Positions 55,012-62,888 of a DNA stretch of 64,000 bases are shown one piece after another (position 1 is the first letter of the stretch; each line of letters begins with the position of its first letter). The position numbers and the translations under genes were made by a program. A model generated the notes under the pieces. That model saw only the letters and a program-made list of their open reading frames with translations. It did not search any database and was not told the origin of the DNA. Source of the DNA: Chitinophagaceae bacterium (GTDB taxonomy: Bacteria > Bacteroidota > Bacteroidia > Chitinophagales > Chitinophagaceae); NCBI GenBank assembly GCA_947455605.1, contig CANGOX010000003.1, positions 1 through 64,000 on the forward strand, written 5' to 3'.

Positions 55012-55037
55012 AAAAGCCCCCTAAACAGAGGGCTTTT
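55012..55037 (-). terminator. Terminator after the acyl-CoA dehydrogenase gene
   Basis: An eight-base stem AAAAGCCC / GGGCTTTT with a ten-base loop lies 24 bases beyond the stop at 55061. On the minus strand it ends in a T-run. Confidence 0.8.
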
Positions 55038-55060
55038 ATTATAAGCAAGCAATCGAAAAC

Positions 55061-56203
55061 TCAGCTGTGTAGCACTTCGCGTGAGATGACCAGTTTCTGT
55101 ATCTCTGAAGTTCCTTCACCAATAGTACACAATTTTGCGTCACGATAGTACTTCTCTACCGGAAAATCTTTTGTATAGCCATATCCGCCAAAAATCTGAA
55201 CAGCATCATTGGCCGTTCTTACCGCCACTTCACTGGCATAATACTTAGCCATAGCGCCTTGTTTGGTTACTTTTTCGCCCCGGTTTTTCAGGTCGCAGGA
55301 TTGCCATACCAGCAGATCGGCTGCCATGATCTCCGTTGCCATGTCTGCCAGTTTAAAACTGATCCCCTGAAAATTGGAGATGGGCTGGTCAAACTGATGG
55401 CGTTCCTGAGCATAGCGCAAAGCGGCTTCATAAGCTCCTTTTGCAATTCCTATGGATAAAGCGGCTATAGAGATCCTTCCTCCATCCAGGATTTTCATAG
55501 CCTGGTGAAACCCCTGTCCTACTTCACCTAAACGGTTTGCATCAGAAATATGGCAATTTTCAAATATCATTTCGGCCGTTTCACTGGCCCGCATTCCCAA
55601 TTTATTCTCTTTTTTACCTGCCGTAAAACCAGGGATCCCTCTTTCTACCACAAAAGCCGTTGCATTTCCGGGTGTACGGGGTTCGCCTGTTCTACAAATC
55701 ACCACAGCCAGATCTCCGCTCTTTCCATGGGTGATCCAGCTTTTGGTTCCGTTCAATACCCAGCCATCATCCGTTTTAACAGCAGTAGTCTTCATGTTAC
55801 CCGCATCACTTCCGGTATTGGGTTCTGTTAAACCCCAGGCCCCTATCCATTCTGCTGAAGCCAATTTGGGCAACCATTGCTTTTTTTGTGCCTCGGTTCC
55901 AAATGAAAGAATATGATTGGTACAGAGCGAATTATGAGCCGCCACACTAAGTCCTATGGAACCACAAACTTTGGCTATTTCCTGTATGATCGCATTATAT
56001 TCGAAATACCCCAGACCGGCCCCACCATATTCTTCGGGTACCAATACTCCCATCATACCTAATTTACCGAGTTCTTTGAACAGGTGTACCGGAAATACCT
56101 GGGCCTCATCCCATTCCATTACAAATGGCTTGATATGTTGCCTGGCAAAATCCCTGGCGGATTGTGCTACCTGCTCGGTTAACTCTGTTTGTGTAAAGTT
56201 CAT
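55061..56203 (-). CDS. Acyl-CoA dehydrogenase
   Basis: The protein has about 380 residues. FAD/acyl-CoA signatures are WGLTEPNTGSDAGNMKT (near 125) and the C-terminal FGGYGYTKDFPVEKYYRDAKL. The catalytic base Glu lies in IGEGTSEIQKL. It performs the first oxidation step of fatty-acid or branched-chain acyl-CoA breakdown; the chain-length preference is not visible. The track start at 56302 includes a leader; ATG 56203 gives MNFTQTELTEQV. A -7 element at 56300 makes a 90-base leader with a hairpin. Confidence 0.95.
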   Translation of the reverse strand: MNFTQTELTEQVAQSARDFARQHIKPFVMEWDEAQVFPVHLFKELGKLGMMGVLVPEEYGGAGLGYFEYNAIIQEIAKVCGSIGLSVAAHNSLCTNHILSFGTEAQKKQWLPKLASAEWIGAWGLTEPNTGSDAGNMKTTAVKTDDGWVLNGTKSWITHGKSGDLAVVICRTGEPRTPGNATAFVVERGIPGFTAGKKENKLGMRASETAEMIFENCHISDANRLGEVGQGFHQAMKILDGGRISIAALSIGIAKGAYEAALRYAQERHQFDQPISNFQGISFKLADMATEIMAADLLVWQSCDLKNRGEKVTKQGAMAKYYASEVAVRTANDAVQIFGGYGYTKDFPVEKYYRDAKLCTIGEGTSEIQKLVISREVLHS

Positions 56204-56225
56204 GTAGGCAATGGTTAAAATAGAC

Positions 56226-56266
56226 GGAGGCCGCCCAAAACAAGCAATCGTTATCTGGCGACCTCC
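56226..56266 (-). promoter_or_regulatory. Leader hairpin of the acyl-CoA dehydrogenase gene
   Basis: GGAGGCCGCC (56226-56235) and GGCGACCTCC (56257-56266) pair at nine of ten positions around a 21-base loop, inside the predicted 5' leader. No T-run follows, and the nature of the element is unknown. Confidence 0.45.
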
Positions 56267-56299
56267 TAAAAACAAACGACTGTTTGTTAGTTTGTGACG

Positions 56300-56307
56300 C
56301 AAAAGTA
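56300..56307 (-). promoter_or_regulatory. -7 element TACTTTTG of the acyl-CoA dehydrogenase gene
   Basis: This is an exact TAnnTTTG match on the minus strand, 97 bases before the ATG at 56203. Its position within the longer track ORF argues against the 56302 start. Confidence 0.5.
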
Positions 56308-56378
56308 TAGGATTTATCGAAACAACAAAATTTGATTTTTAATATGTGTTTTTATTAACGAGCCTTGGAGTACCGGCT

Positions 56379-57296
56379 TTATGGCAGCTGGTTTACTTTC
56401 AGATTTTTCGAAACACGTTGATAGATGGAATCATTAATAAAAACGATCTTCCTTAGATCTGCAACCGATACAAATGGACCGTATTGCCGGCGGTAAATGA
56501 GAATGGCATTGGCAACCGATTCAGGAATATTGGCTTTGTTTTTCAGGTCGTAGAAGCTCGCAGTATTGAGATCAATTTTGGGAGTTGTGGAAGGATCTGT
56601 TTTCAAATAGGGATTGATCAGTGTAAACACAGAATCGCTGATACCATATGTTTTCTTTACCTGCTCCAATCCGGCAAAACCGCCGATCCTTTCCCGGTAT
56701 CTTACAATTCGTTCCGACATAAAAGAATTGATACCGGGCAGTGATTGCCATTCTTCTGCAGAAGCGGTATTGATATCAATGACTACCGGATGTTTTACCT
56801 CTTGCCGGTCATCTTTTTTTCTGAATGCAAATGCCGGTGCCCCCGTTTCCGCTATTTGGGCATAAGGGATCAATTGATCTGCCTGCTGCTTTGAGATTCC
56901 CCAGATCTTCCGGAGATCTTCAGGTGTGCGGAAGCGACCACCCTTTGATCGGTAGTTCAACAGGGTACGGATAGTGCGGTCTGGCAAACCCAGTTTCTTC
57001 CAACCTTCTGAACTAATTGTATTGGGGTCGAATGAAAATAAAGTGTGTGGGATTGACACTTCTGCATTAACAGCGGGTGACCGTATTGAAACGGGGTCAA
57101 TACTATCAGATTGTTTTTCCGCACTTCTGCTTTGCGAAATAAAATCACTGAGTGTTTTACTGAGTTTGGGTTGCTCAGGTGTAACCCTGTAAAGCATGGG
57201 AGCGGCAATAAATCCAATGATCAGTAACAGGAGTATGATCACAGCTGCACGTTCCTTCTTACTGAAGGAGAAATACTCTTTTAGTATCCTTTTCAT
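56379..57296 (-). CDS. Helix-hairpin-helix (ComEA-like) membrane-anchored protein
   Basis: The 305-residue protein has a basic N-terminus, one membrane helix (AAVIILLLLIIGFIAAPML, about 17-35) and then three ComEA-type HhH modules: FDPNTISSEGWKKLGLP (about 90), IDINTASAEEWQSLPGI (about 185) and IDLNTASFYDLKNKANIP (about 255). HhH repeats bind DNA without sequence preference. The anchor faces them to the periplasm if the N-in rule holds. It might bind incoming DNA, but no other competence gene is nearby. It is 36 bases downstream of the PhnP-like gene. Confidence 0.87.
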   Translation of the reverse strand: MKRILKEYFSFSKKERAAVIILLLLIIGFIAAPMLYRVTPEQPKLSKTLSDFISQSRSAEKQSDSIDPVSIRSPAVNAEVSIPHTLFSFDPNTISSEGWKKLGLPDRTIRTLLNYRSKGGRFRTPEDLRKIWGISKQQADQLIPYAQIAETGAPAFAFRKKDDRQEVKHPVVIDINTASAEEWQSLPGINSFMSERIVRYRERIGGFAGLEQVKKTYGISDSVFTLINPYLKTDPSTTPKIDLNTASFYDLKNKANIPESVANAILIYRRQYGPFVSVADLRKIVFINDSIYQRVSKNLKVNQLP

Positions 57297-57332
57297 AGAT
57301 AAACATTGTAGTGTTTAAATAATTCAAGGAGG

Positions 57333-58109
57333 TTACAAACGAACGATCTGTCCATCAAAAGCCAGACGGATATGCGGGGGTAATTCGCGGTTCACATCTT
57401 CATGCTTTCCCAACTGGTGACTGATATGTGTAAAATAAACTTCCGGCACTTTAAGTTCAAGTGCCATGGCTACGGCTTCTGCCAAAGTAAAATGAGAAAT
57501 ATGCGATTCTCTTCGCAGGGCATTCAACACCAATACTTTTGACCCGCGGATCTTTTCCTTTTCTGATTCTTCAATCCGGTTCGCATCAGTGATATAGGTA
57601 AAATCACCAAAACGAAATCCGTATACCGGCATTTTATGATGCAGTACTGTGATGGGTTGAACAGGTATATCTCCTACCAGAAAAGGGCTTTCATCAATGG
57701 TGATCAGATTCAGTTCCGGTACACCCGGGTATTTTGTATCTGTAAATGCATAATAAAAATCACGGCGAACCGCTTCTTCCGTTAAAGAATTCGCATAGAT
57801 GTTCATTGCTTTTTTGGAAGTGAAATTATAGGCACGGATATCATCCAGTCCGGCCATATGATCTTTGTGCGGATGTGTATATACGACCGCATCAAGATGG
57901 TTGGTATGCGTACGCAACATCTGGTAACGAAAATCCGGCGTGGTATCAACTACCAGTGTAGTATTTTCCGATTGCACAAGAATACTGCTGCGTAAACGGT
58001 TATCATGCGGATCAGTGGATGTGCATACTTCACAGGAACAGCCGATCATGGGTACGCCCGAACTGGTACCTGTACCTAAAAATGTTATGGTCAATGGAGG
58101 AATGCTCAC
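57333..58109 (-). CDS. PhnP-like MBL-fold metal-dependent hydrolase
   Basis: The 258-residue protein has GTGTSSGVPMIGCSCEVC, with three cysteines (C24, C26, C29) in the same pattern as the structural zinc site of PhnP. It also has the MBL motif THPHKDHMAG (H79, H81, D83, H84). PhnP is a phosphodiesterase on cyclic ribose phosphate, but no phn genes occur here, so the substrate is open. The start is GTG at 58109. A TTG at 58094, giving MTITFLGTGTS, is a serious alternative because a -7 element ends five bases before the GTG. Confidence 0.88.
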   Translation of the reverse strand: MSIPPLTITFLGTGTSSGVPMIGCSCEVCTSTDPHDNRLRSSILVQSENTTLVVDTTPDFRYQMLRTHTNHLDAVVYTHPHKDHMAGLDDIRAYNFTSKKAMNIYANSLTEEAVRRDFYYAFTDTKYPGVPELNLITIDESPFLVGDIPVQPITVLHHKMPVYGFRFGDFTYITDANRIEESEKEKIRGSKVLVLNALRRESHISHFTLAEAVAMALELKVPEVYFTHISHQLGKHEDVNRELPPHIRLAFDGQIVRL

Positions 58110-58113
58110 GGGT

Positions 58114-58121
58114 CAAATCTA
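58114..58121 (-). promoter_or_regulatory. -7 element TAGATTTG before the PhnP-like gene
   Basis: This is an exact TAnnTTTG match. With initiation about five bases further on, the transcript would begin at or near the GTG codon. Confidence 0.4.
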
Positions 58122-58162
58122 CTTCAAATTCAGATCATCCCGATTAGGTATTAACCGCAGAA

Positions 58163-58435
58163 TTATGATTCAAGTACGGATTGTTTCAGCACTTCTTCGT
58201 ACAATTTCTGCGACTCATGGGTGAGTTTATCAAAATCGATGGGCAGTTGGGGAACGATCTCCATCAAGGTATTGATACGGCCTTCTGTGTTGAGGAACTT
58301 ATTCAGAACAACGATCTTTCTTGCTTCCAGCAGGCACCAGCCGCTCTGGAAAGTGCCGCGCTCATAGCGAACCACATAGCCTGATTCGCCCAGTATATCT
58401 GCTAATTTATCTAAAGTGGATTGTGTGTATTTCAT
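58163..58435 (-). CDS. Small conserved-looking cytoplasmic protein of unknown function
   Basis: The 90-residue protein has no signal peptide or membrane helix. It reads as a compact alpha/beta domain: helix (STLDKLADILGESGY), strands VVRYERGTFQSGWCLLEARKIVVLNKF, then an acidic helical tail. It has one Cys (C34) and no recognised motif. It is followed by the PhnP-like gene on the same strand 53 bases later. I do not recognise a family with certainty. Confidence 0.78.
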   Translation of the reverse strand: MKYTQSTLDKLADILGESGYVVRYERGTFQSGWCLLEARKIVVLNKFLNTEGRINTLMEIVPQLPIDFDKLTHESQKLYEEVLKQSVLES

Positions 58436-58438
58436 AAC

Positions 58439-58562
58439 GTGAGTCGTGAATCGTCATTCGTGAGTTAAATCTGGCCAAAGGTAACGAGTTGCCGGACAGT
58501 GAGGAACCGCGGAAGAAAGGAGTTATTCACATATTTTCTCACGATTAACGCCTTACGATTCA
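58439..58562. repeat. CGTGAATCGTGAG / CTCACGATTCACG inverted words after porX
   Basis: GTGAGTCGTGAATCGTCATTCGTGAG (58440-58465) and TCTCACGATTAACGCCTTACGATTCACGA (58536-58564) are approximate reverse complements. They are the same words seen as a direct repeat before fumC (5921-5948). The element spans the gap downstream of porX. Confidence 0.65.
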
Positions 58563-60122
58563 CGAAATCTTGCTGACCATTTTAATAATCGGCACGATCA
58601 TCTCCTCCAGGCTAATACCCCCGTGCTGGAAGGTATTCTTATAATAATTCACATAATGATTATAATTATTCGGGTAGCATAGAAATCCGTCTTCTTTGGC
58701 AAAAATGAAAGATGAATTCACATTGGGCACCGGCAAACCGGCTTCTTTGGGATCTTTGAAAGCCAATACATCTCTGTTTTCATAATTCAGGTTACGGCCG
58801 TGTTTGTAGCGGAGATTGGCCGTGGTCTGTTTATCACCGATCACTTTATGTGGCGTATTAACCCGAACACTGCCATGGTCAGTAGCCAGCACAATTTTCA
58901 GATTTTTATCCGCGATCTTTTTTAATGCCTGGTGCAGCGGGCTATGCTCGAACCAGCTTTTGGTGATACTGCGGTAACTGGCTTCATCGCTGGCCAATTC
59001 TTTCAGTACTTCCATTTCTGTTCTGGCATGACTTAGCATGTCTACAAAATTATACACGATGATATTGAGATCGTTCTGAAGCAGGTTATGGATATTGCTT
59101 ACCAGCTGCTGCCCATCATGGTGATTGGTGATCTTGTTATAACTGAACCGGATATCATCTTTTTTCAAACGCTTTAACTGCGCTTTGAAAAATTCTTCCT
59201 CAAACATATTCTTTCCACCTTCATCATCATCATTCTTCCATTGTTGTGGAAATTGTTTTTCAATCTCGATTGGCAACAATCCGGCAAAAATTGCATTACG
59301 GCAATATTGCGTGGCAGTTGGAAGGATAGAGTAAAAAGTTTCTTCTTCCAATACCCGGAAACTTTCTGCAAATATGGGCTGAATGGCTTTCCATTGGTCG
59401 TAGCGAAGATTATCGATAAGTATAAAAAATACCGGTGTACCCTTCTCTACATGCGGCAATACTTTGAATTGAAATAAATGATTACTCATAATAGGCGCCG
59501 AAAAACTTTTCGGATCCAGCCATGAAGTATAGTTCTTACTTACAAATTTGAAGAATTCCGTATTGGCTTCCTGTTTCTGGGATTGGAAAACTTCACGCAT
59601 TTCGGGGCTATCACTTTTTTCCATTTCCAGTTCCCAATACACAAGTTTTTTATAGATCTCCATCCACTCGTTATAATCAGGATTATTGCTGAGTGCCATG
59701 AACAATTCGCGGAACTGCTGCTGATAGGAAGTGGTGGTTTTTTCGGCCACCAATCGTTTATTATCGATAATCTTTTTTAAAGAAAGCAATACCTGATTGG
59801 GATTAACCGGCTTGATCAGGTAATCGGTGATCTGGCTGCCGATAGCATCATCCATCAGGTTCTCTGTTTCATTTTTGGTGATGAGTACCACGGGAATATG
59901 GCTGTTCACTTCTTTGATGCGGGCCAGTGTTTCCAATCCGGTAATACCAGGCATGGTCTCATCCATCAATACCACATCTACCAGGTGTTCTTTTACATAT
60001 TCAATGGCATCAAACCCATTGGTAAGGGTATGCACTTCATAACCTTTATGTTCAAGAAACAGTTTTTGTGATTGCAGGCTTTCGATCTCATCGTCTACCC
60101 ATAAAATTTTTGCTACAGCCAT
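58560..60122 (-). CDS. porX: PorX-type T9SS regulator (REC + PglZ domain)
   Basis: The 520-residue protein has a receiver domain (1-120) with D10/D11 and phospho-acceptor D54 (VVLMDETMPG), followed by a helical linker and a C-terminal PglZ domain of the alkaline phosphatase superfamily (about 210-510). The PglZ domain has FFILIDNLRYDQW, NFVDMLSHARTEM and LATDHGSVRVNTPHK. PorX with kinase PorY and sigma factor SigP controls type IX secretion in Porphyromonas. Its PglZ part acts on oligonucleotides. The subtilase at 23689 is a likely cargo of that system. It is transcribed alone. Confidence 0.95.
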   Translation of the reverse strand: MAVAKILWVDDEIESLQSQKLFLEHKGYEVHTLTNGFDAIEYVKEHLVDVVLMDETMPGITGLETLARIKEVNSHIPVVLITKNETENLMDDAIGSQITDYLIKPVNPNQVLLSLKKIIDNKRLVAEKTTTSYQQQFRELFMALSNNPDYNEWMEIYKKLVYWELEMEKSDSPEMREVFQSQKQEANTEFFKFVSKNYTSWLDPKSFSAPIMSNHLFQFKVLPHVEKGTPVFFILIDNLRYDQWKAIQPIFAESFRVLEEETFYSILPTATQYCRNAIFAGLLPIEIEKQFPQQWKNDDDEGGKNMFEEEFFKAQLKRLKKDDIRFSYNKITNHHDGQQLVSNIHNLLQNDLNIIVYNFVDMLSHARTEMEVLKELASDEASYRSITKSWFEHSPLHQALKKIADKNLKIVLATDHGSVRVNTPHKVIGDKQTTANLRYKHGRNLNYENRDVLAFKDPKEAGLPVPNVNSSFIFAKEDGFLCYPNNYNHYVNYYKNTFQHGGISLEEMIVPIIKMVSKIS

Positions 60123-60261
60123 AGTTCCGGTTTAAGATTTGGAGTTTTGAGTTTTAGGTTATGGACGGTTTTACCCAAAATACAAACAACAAAGAATGAA
60201 TAAAAAAATAAAATCAGAAAGTAGAGCTGGCTGCGATAGTAGAGGGTTTAACCCGGTCGGG

Positions 60262-60276
60262 TTGTTAAAATAACAA
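60262..60276. promoter_or_regulatory. Palindromes in the porX / HD gene divergent gap
   Basis: TTGTTAaaaTAACAA (60262-60276) directly follows AACCCggtcGGGTT (60250-60263). Both are perfect and lie in the 242-base gap between divergent porX and the HD gene, which has no other gene. Operator or terminator roles are equally possible. Confidence 0.35.
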
Positions 60277-60316
60277 AGTAAATCTATTTCATTCTGCCTT
60301 ATGGGATTCTTATTTG

Positions 60317-60324
60317 TACTTTTG
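60317..60324 (+). promoter_or_regulatory. -7 element TACTTTTG of the HD hydrolase gene
   Basis: This is an exact TAnnTTTG match, 41 bases before the ATG at 60365. Confidence 0.5.
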
Positions 60325-60364
60325 CAAGCAGCGAAAAGCCGTGATTTAACAATTCAACAACAGG

Positions 60365-61579
60365 ATGACAGCCATCAAAAGAAAGATCATTAACGACCCT
60401 GTGTATGGTTTTATTACCATTAACCACCCGTTGATATTTGCTATCATAGCCCACCCTTATTACCAGCGGCTGCGCCGTATACAGCAGATGGCGATGGCAA
60501 ATATGGTATATCCCGGAGCGGTACATACAAGGCTGCACCATTCGCTCGGTGCTTATCATCTGATGCATAATGCTGTTGCAGAACTGAGGGCAAAAGGAAT
60601 CGAGATCACAGAAGATGAGGAGACCGCCGTAAAAGCTGCTATCTTATTACACGATATTGGTCATGGACCTTTTTCACACGCCCTTGAACATACACTGGTT
60701 TCGGGAGTGCGTCATGAGCAACTCTCTTTGCAGATCATGAACCTGATGAATGAAGAGATGGGGGGCCAGCTTACACTGGCTATTCAGATCTTTACAGATC
60801 AATACCCTAAACCTTTTTTACACCAGCTCATCAGCGGCCAATTAGACGTAGACAGAATGGATTACCTAAGCCGAGATAGTTTTTTCTCCGGTGTGAGTGA
60901 AGGCGTGATCGGGTATGACCGGATCCTTAAAATGCTGGTGGTGCATGAGGGTCAATTAATGGTAGAAGAAAAAGGCATTTATAGTGTAGAGAAATTTTTA
61001 GTGGCAAGGCGCCAGATGTATTGGCAGGTTTACCTCCATAAAACGGCTTTGGCAGCAGAAAAAATGCTGGTGAAAATACTGGAGCGTGTACGCAGTATCT
61101 ATACCAGAGAAGATACGGCCCTCAAAACCTATTCAGCACTGGATTTTTTTCTGGGAGATTTTAACGGGGCCATGGATACAGCTGCCATCGAGAAATTCTG
61201 TTCGCTCGACGATCATGATGTGATGCATGCCATAAAAAGATGGAGTCATCATCCAGACAGGATTCTATCACTTTTATGCACCCGCCTGCTGAACCGTCAA
61301 TTATATAAATCAAGAATCCAGGCTGAACCTTTTGAAGCTGCCTATCTCAAAGAAAAAGAAGCACAGGCCATACAGCAATTTGGTATAGACCCCGCCGACT
61401 GCCATTATCTCTGCTTTACCGGTGAAGCCAGCAATACCATGTATCAGACCCGCGACGAGCGTATCAATATTTTGTTTAAAGATGGTACCGTAACCGATAT
61501 ATCTAGGATAGACAATGCATTAATTAACCAAAACCTTTCCTCGCCGGTTAAAAAATTTTACATTTGTTTGTTAACTTAG
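60365..61579 (+). CDS. HD-domain (dNTPase-like) phosphohydrolase
   Basis: The 404-residue protein has an N-terminal HD domain with RLRRIQQMAMANMVYPGAVHTRLHHSLGAYHL (first His ligand) and LLHDIGHGPFSHALEH (the HD pair), then DVDRMDYLSRDSFFSGVSEG. It resembles SAMHD1/dGTPase-like proteins; the substrate could be a dNTP or another phosphorylated compound. It lies upstream of lpxD on the same strand with an 88-base gap, a neighbourhood I recall from other Bacteroidota, though no functional tie to lipid A is known. Confidence 0.9.
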   Translation: MTAIKRKIINDPVYGFITINHPLIFAIIAHPYYQRLRRIQQMAMANMVYPGAVHTRLHHSLGAYHLMHNAVAELRAKGIEITEDEETAVKAAILLHDIGHGPFSHALEHTLVSGVRHEQLSLQIMNLMNEEMGGQLTLAIQIFTDQYPKPFLHQLISGQLDVDRMDYLSRDSFFSGVSEGVIGYDRILKMLVVHEGQLMVEEKGIYSVEKFLVARRQMYWQVYLHKTALAAEKMLVKILERVRSIYTREDTALKTYSALDFFLGDFNGAMDTAAIEKFCSLDDHDVMHAIKRWSHHPDRILSLLCTRLLNRQLYKSRIQAEPFEAAYLKEKEAQAIQQFGIDPADCHYLCFTGEASNTMYQTRDERINILFKDGTVTDISRIDNALINQNLSSPVKKFYICLLT

Positions 61580-61582
61580 TCA

Positions 61583-61660
61583 ATAGCCCATCGTTCATAG
61601 TTCATAGAGCTGACCACTAACTGCCATGAACCATCGACTATGGACAATGGACCAAATACC
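61583..61660. repeat. CATAGTTCATAG / CTATGGACAATGG words before lpxD
   Basis: AGCCCATCGTTCATAGTTCATAG and, in the opposite sense, CATGAACCATCGACTATGGACAATGG fill the gap between the HD gene and lpxD. The second half contains two in-frame ATGs that the ORF track uses to extend lpxD wrongly. Confidence 0.6.
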
Positions 61661-61667
61661 CCTCGCT

Positions 61668-62720
61668 ATGCAATTTACCGCAACACAAATCGCCCTGATG
61701 ATCAGTGGCAGGTTGGAAGGAAATGCCGCTGCAACGGTTGCCTCTTTCGGCAAAATTGAAGAGGCCAATGAGGGGCAGTTATCCTTTCTCGCCAATCCCA
61801 AATACGAAGATTATTTATACAGCACCAAAGCATCGGTAGTGATCATCAACGATACACTCGAATTAAAACAAACCGTAGAAGCCACACTGATCAGGGTTCC
61901 GGATGCTTATACGGCTTTTGCCACATTACTTACCAAATACCAGCAACTGGTAACCCAGCAACTTACCGGTATTCAGCAACCCAGTTATATAGATTCTTCT
62001 GCAACCATAGGTGAGCAGGTTTTTGTTGCTGCCTTTGTATATATCGGCGAGAAAGTTAGTATCGGCAATAATGTAAAACTCTTTCCGGGGGTTGTGCTGG
62101 GTAATGGCGCCAAAGTAGGCGACAATTGTATTCTGCAGGCAGGCGTTAAAATTTATAACGACTGTGTATTGGGTAAGAATGTGACCATTCATGCAGGAAC
62201 AGTAATTGGAAGCGATGGCTTTGGGTATGCACCTCAGGCTGATGGCACTTACCATAAAGTACCCCAGATTGGAAATGTGGTGATCGAAGATTTTGTAGAG
62301 ATCGGTGCCAATACCACCATCGACAGGGCCACCATGGGTTCGACCATTATCCGTACAGGTGTAAAACTTGACAATCTGATCCAGATAGCCCATAATGTAG
62401 AAGTGGGCGTAAATACCGTTGTGGCAGCACAAACCGGCATCAGTGGCAGTACCAAAATAGGCAAGAATGTGATGGTGGGTGGCCAGGTAGGTACGGCCGG
62501 ACATATCAGTATTGCCGATGGATCTAAAATTGCGGGTCAGAGTGGCATTACCAAGTCGCTCAGGGAACCTAATCGTTCATGGAATGGTACACCCGCCATG
62601 GATTTTTCCAATTATTTACGTGTGCAGGCTATGACCCGCAACCTGCCCGATCTGGAGAAAAGGGTTAAAGAATTGGAAAAATTGGTAGAACAGCTCCTCG
62701 CAGAAAGGGTTAATGCCTAA
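61668..62720 (+). CDS. lpxD: UDP-3-O-acylglucosamine N-acyltransferase
   Basis: The protein has about 350 residues: an N-terminal uridine-binding domain (FTATQIALMISGRLEGN ... EGQLSFLANPKYEDYLY), a left-handed beta-helix of hexapeptide repeats (about 100-310), and a C-terminal helix (LEKRVKELEKLVEQLL). The catalytic His lies in LIQIAHNVEVG. It transfers the second acyl chain in lipid A synthesis. The start at 61668 (MQFTATQ) is chosen because the 14 extra residues in the track are repeat sequence. lpxC-fabZ follows 168 bases later. Confidence 0.95.
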   Translation: MQFTATQIALMISGRLEGNAAATVASFGKIEEANEGQLSFLANPKYEDYLYSTKASVVIINDTLELKQTVEATLIRVPDAYTAFATLLTKYQQLVTQQLTGIQQPSYIDSSATIGEQVFVAAFVYIGEKVSIGNNVKLFPGVVLGNGAKVGDNCILQAGVKIYNDCVLGKNVTIHAGTVIGSDGFGYAPQADGTYHKVPQIGNVVIEDFVEIGANTTIDRATMGSTIIRTGVKLDNLIQIAHNVEVGVNTVVAAQTGISGSTKIGKNVMVGGQVGTAGHISIADGSKIAGQSGITKSLREPNRSWNGTPAMDFSNYLRVQAMTRNLPDLEKRVKELEKLVEQLLAERVNA

Positions 62721-62748
62721 GAAAACCCATTTAACCGCCCCGAAATCT

Positions 62749-62827
62749 TATTTTTGCCGAATATATTTTCGCTAACTAAGCCTGCCTGATCAGAAATATG
62801 GGCAGGGCTTGAGTGGACTTATTTTTG
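62749..62827 (+). promoter_or_regulatory. Two -7 elements TATTTTTG before lpxC-fabZ, with a hairpin between
   Basis: Exact TATTTTTG octamers are at 62749-62756 and 62820-62827. Between them lies AAGCCTGCC (62778-62786) pairing with GGCAGGGCTT (62801-62810, one bulge). lpxC may thus have its own regulated promoter apart from lpxD. Confidence 0.45.
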
Positions 62828-62888
62828 GGCTGGGCATAATTTTGTCATAATCAACTGAAAATCAAGCACTCATAAACTGACTGAAAGA

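Noticed and set aside
58560-60122. PglZ as part of a BREX or other phage-defence locus
   Set aside because: The REC-PglZ architecture is PorX. No BREX genes are present.
61626-61667. Track start of lpxD at 61626
   Set aside because: The 14 extra codons are intergenic repeat words. The conserved LpxD N-terminus begins at 61668.
61926-62504. 192-residue minus-strand ORF inside lpxD
   Set aside because: It is a mirror of the hexapeptide repeat coding region. The repeat structure keeps an antisense frame open.
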